A DNA stretch of 64,000 bases from Jeotgalibaca dankookensis (GTDB lineage Bacteria; Bacillota; Bacilli; Lactobacillales; Aerococcaceae): the NCBI RefSeq assembly GCF_002005405.1, contig NZ_CP019728.1, positions 1,674,001-1,738,000 of the forward strand, in the 5' to 3' direction. The position numbers were made by a program, and so were the translations under genes. Within the stretch, counting starts at the first letter, position 1. Every line of letters starts with the position of its first letter. Positions 62,569 through 64,000 of the stretch are shown here, in pieces. The notes beneath the pieces are model-generated. The model did not search any database. It was not told where the DNA came from and was given only the letters and a program-made list of their open reading frames with translations.

Positions 62569-63551
62569 TAAAAGTCATAATCAGAGTCTTTCATTGTTTC
62601 TACGTCAGACAGTAAATAGCCATTCCCGACTGAACTGAAAAAGTCCATGTTACTAGTAGTTGTTGAAATCCCATTCATAACAATCGGATCCACGTCTTCA
62701 ACTGTTTCAGAAAAGAAAGGATTTAGGCCTAGGTTCATTAGTGCTTTGTTGGCGTTATATTTCAAAAACACCTTCACATTTTCAGACCACCCTACTTCAT
62801 CGTATAACTCTTCTGTATAGCGTGACTCATTTTGATATAAGTCCAACAACAAATCATAGACCCAATCCGTCATTTCTTGACGCTCTTCATCAGCTAATTC
62901 ATCCATCCCTAAACGGAATTTGTAGCCGATATAAGTGCCATGAACACTTTCATCACGTAGAATTAAACGGATAATTTCTGCCACGTTAACCATTTTCCCA
63001 TTGCCCATATACCAAAGTGGTGCATAAAAACCAGAGTAGAATAGGAAAGATTCTAAAAGGACACTGGTTGCTTTCTTTTGTAAAGGCGTTCCATTTAAAT
63101 AAATATCGCGAATGACATTCGCTTTGTATTGGAGATATTTATTTTCTTCTGTCCAGCGAAAAATTTCATTGATTTCAGCTGGTGAACATAAGGTTGAAAA
63201 AATAGTGGAATAGCTTTTTGCATGGACTTGTTCCATAAATTGAATGTTAGTTAAGACTGCTATTTCATGTTGGGTTTTAGCATCTTTCAAAATTTGAGCA
63301 TTCCCATCTTCACCTTGTAAGGTGTCTAGCATGGTCAAACCACCGAACACCTTATTGAAAAGTGTTTTTTCTGCTTCACTCAATTTGGACCAGTCACTCA
63401 AATCATTAGAAGGTACCATCCTAGTATCTAGCCAAAACTGGGATGTCAACTTCTCCCAGGTTAGTTTATCAACCATGTCTTCTACTTCGTTCCAATTAAT
63501 TGATTTATAGGAAGTAGTTGGATCATGTTGGCGCTTGTTCAATCTTATCAT
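62568..63551 (-). CDS. nrdF: Class Ib ribonucleotide reductase small subunit
   Basis: A 327-residue subunit carrying the metal-tyrosyl radical (Mn or Fe). Ligands: Asp in LTMLDTLQG, Glu/His in MEQVHAKSYS where the Tyr is the radical site, and Glu/His in LRDESVHGTYIG. The ATG at 63551 has AAAGGAAG 7 nt upstream and gives the family N-terminus; the upstream extension overlaps nrdE. It follows nrdE by 16 bp. Confidence 0.96.
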   Translation of the reverse strand: MIRLNKRQHDPTTSYKSINWNEVEDMVDKLTWEKLTSQFWLDTRMVPSNDLSDWSKLSEAEKTLFNKVFGGLTMLDTLQGEDGNAQILKDAKTQHEIAVLTNIQFMEQVHAKSYSTIFSTLCSPAEINEIFRWTEENKYLQYKANVIRDIYLNGTPLQKKATSVLLESFLFYSGFYAPLWYMGNGKMVNVAEIIRLILRDESVHGTYIGYKFRLGMDELADEERQEMTDWVYDLLLDLYQNESRYTEELYDEVGWSENVKVFLKYNANKALMNLGLNPFFSETVEDVDPIVMNGISTTTSNMDFFSSVGNGYLLSDVETMKDSDYDF

Positions 63552-63567
63552 GTCAGTTCTTCCTTTC

Positions 63568-64000
63568 TTAAATGGAACAGTTTTCGCATTCATTAACAGA
63601 ACTAATTTCAGCATCATCTGTAAATGTTCTGACATAGTAAAGCGATTTAATCCCTTTTGTCCAAGCATAATTACGGAATTTATTTAAATCTCGTGTCGTT
63701 TTTTTCGTTAAAAACTTAGAATCTGACTTCCATTCATACATGCCTTGCTCAAATTCTGAACGTGTAAAGAGTGTCAAACTCATTCCTTGGTCTACATGTT
63801 TTTGAGCGGCTGCATACACGTCAATAATGCGACGTTGATCAATGTCGTAAGCAGAAGTGTAGTAAGGGATTGTCTCTGCACTCAAATATGGTGCAGGATA
63901 GTAAACTTTCCCACGTGACCCTTCTACGCGCTCTTCAACCTTTTGAATCAAAGGATGGATCGATGAGGTTGCTTCATTTACATAACTAATTGACCCAGTT
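63568..64000 (-). CDS. nrdE: Class Ib ribonucleotide reductase large subunit, C-terminal part
   Basis: The last 143 codons of NrdE run in from the right edge (frame open to 64000). The start seen in the window, a TTG at 63951, is internal. GSISYVNEATSSIHP near the edge and the C-terminal redox pair in NECENCSI, which is reduced by NrdH, identify it. The active-site region is outside the window. First gene of nrdE-nrdF here. Confidence 0.95.
   Translation of the reverse strand, partial: TGSISYVNEATSSIHPLIQKVEERVEGSRGKVYYPAPYLSAETIPYYTSAYDIDQRRIIDVYAAAQKHVDQGMSLTLFTRSEFEQGMYEWKSDSKFLTKKTTRDLNKFRNYAWTKGIKSLYYVRTFTDDAEISSVNECENCSI

Noticed and set aside
1-64000. CRISPR array, prophage, or clustered defence system
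   Set aside because: No regularly spaced repeats, cas-like, phage structural or restriction genes were recognised in any frame.

Overview
The window looks like chromosomal DNA of a low-GC Gram-positive bacterium of the order Lactobacillales, most like the Carnobacteriaceae/Aerococcaceae. The grounds are AGGAGG ribosome binding sites, the WalRKHI-WalJ-HtrA block, RpoE delta, Met T-boxes, class Ib NrdEF, and a lactate oxidase that closely resembles the Aerococcus enzyme as I remember it. The species cannot be fixed from sequence alone. Most genes between 14 and 51 kb lie on the minus strand, and the wal-htrA and rpoE-fba-murA-rho-rpmE blocks recall the arm left of the origin in Bacillus. The replication fork therefore probably enters from the right.

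Layout. 0-10 kb: end of a FabV enoyl reductase, a HAAS-domain membrane protein with a small membrane protein and a short UvrA paralogue, a glutathione-transferase-like protein, an Rrf2 regulator with a YhgE/Pip membrane protein, and an FAD oxidoreductase. 10-17 kb: tRNA-Ala(GGC), rlmH, ktrB-ktrA, and a convergent trkA-trkH pair. A 0.4 kb gap between the two potassium systems holds five perfect DnaA boxes. 16.8-20.1 kb: lrgA-lrgB-lactate oxidase divergent from a LysR regulator. 20-30.6 kb: htrA, walJ, a DUF2207 protein, walI, walH, walK, walR and an L,D-transpeptidase. 30.7-35 kb: O-methyltransferase, CNNM/CorC-type transporter, CBS-ACT protein, metallo-beta-lactamase-fold hydrolase and queT behind a preQ1 riboswitch. 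35-42 kb: alr, acpS, the DEAD-box helicase cshA, murF, ddl and an unknown gene. 42-52 kb: a SUKH protein, rpmE2, degV, a thioredoxin-like protein, rho, murA, an AAC(3)-type acetyltransferase, fba, an amino acid permease, rpoE and a DUF1934 gene. 52-55.5 kb: lipL, an HD hydrolase, folT behind a THF riboswitch, and a PNPOx-like protein. 55.6-60.8 kb: two tandem Met T-boxes, metN-metI-metQ, a broken second metQ and an M20 peptidase. 60.8-64 kb: an intact IS1182-family element, nrdF and the end of nrdE.

Themes. Cell envelope control is dense: WalRK with its membrane partners, HtrA, L,D-transpeptidase, Alr, MurF, Ddl and MurA. RNA-based control is also rich, with preQ1, THF and tandem T-box elements. 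Potassium homeostasis has two complete uptake systems. The lrgAB-lox unit suggests a pyruvate/lactate/H2O2 module.

No CRISPR array, prophage or clear defence island was seen. The points most worth following up are the DnaA-box cluster away from any dnaA gene, the tandem Met T-boxes, the terminator and DUF2207 gene that split the wal locus, the lrgAB-lox unit, the DEGD motif II in CshA, the SNGC catalytic motif in the L,D-transpeptidase, and the metQ2 deletion.
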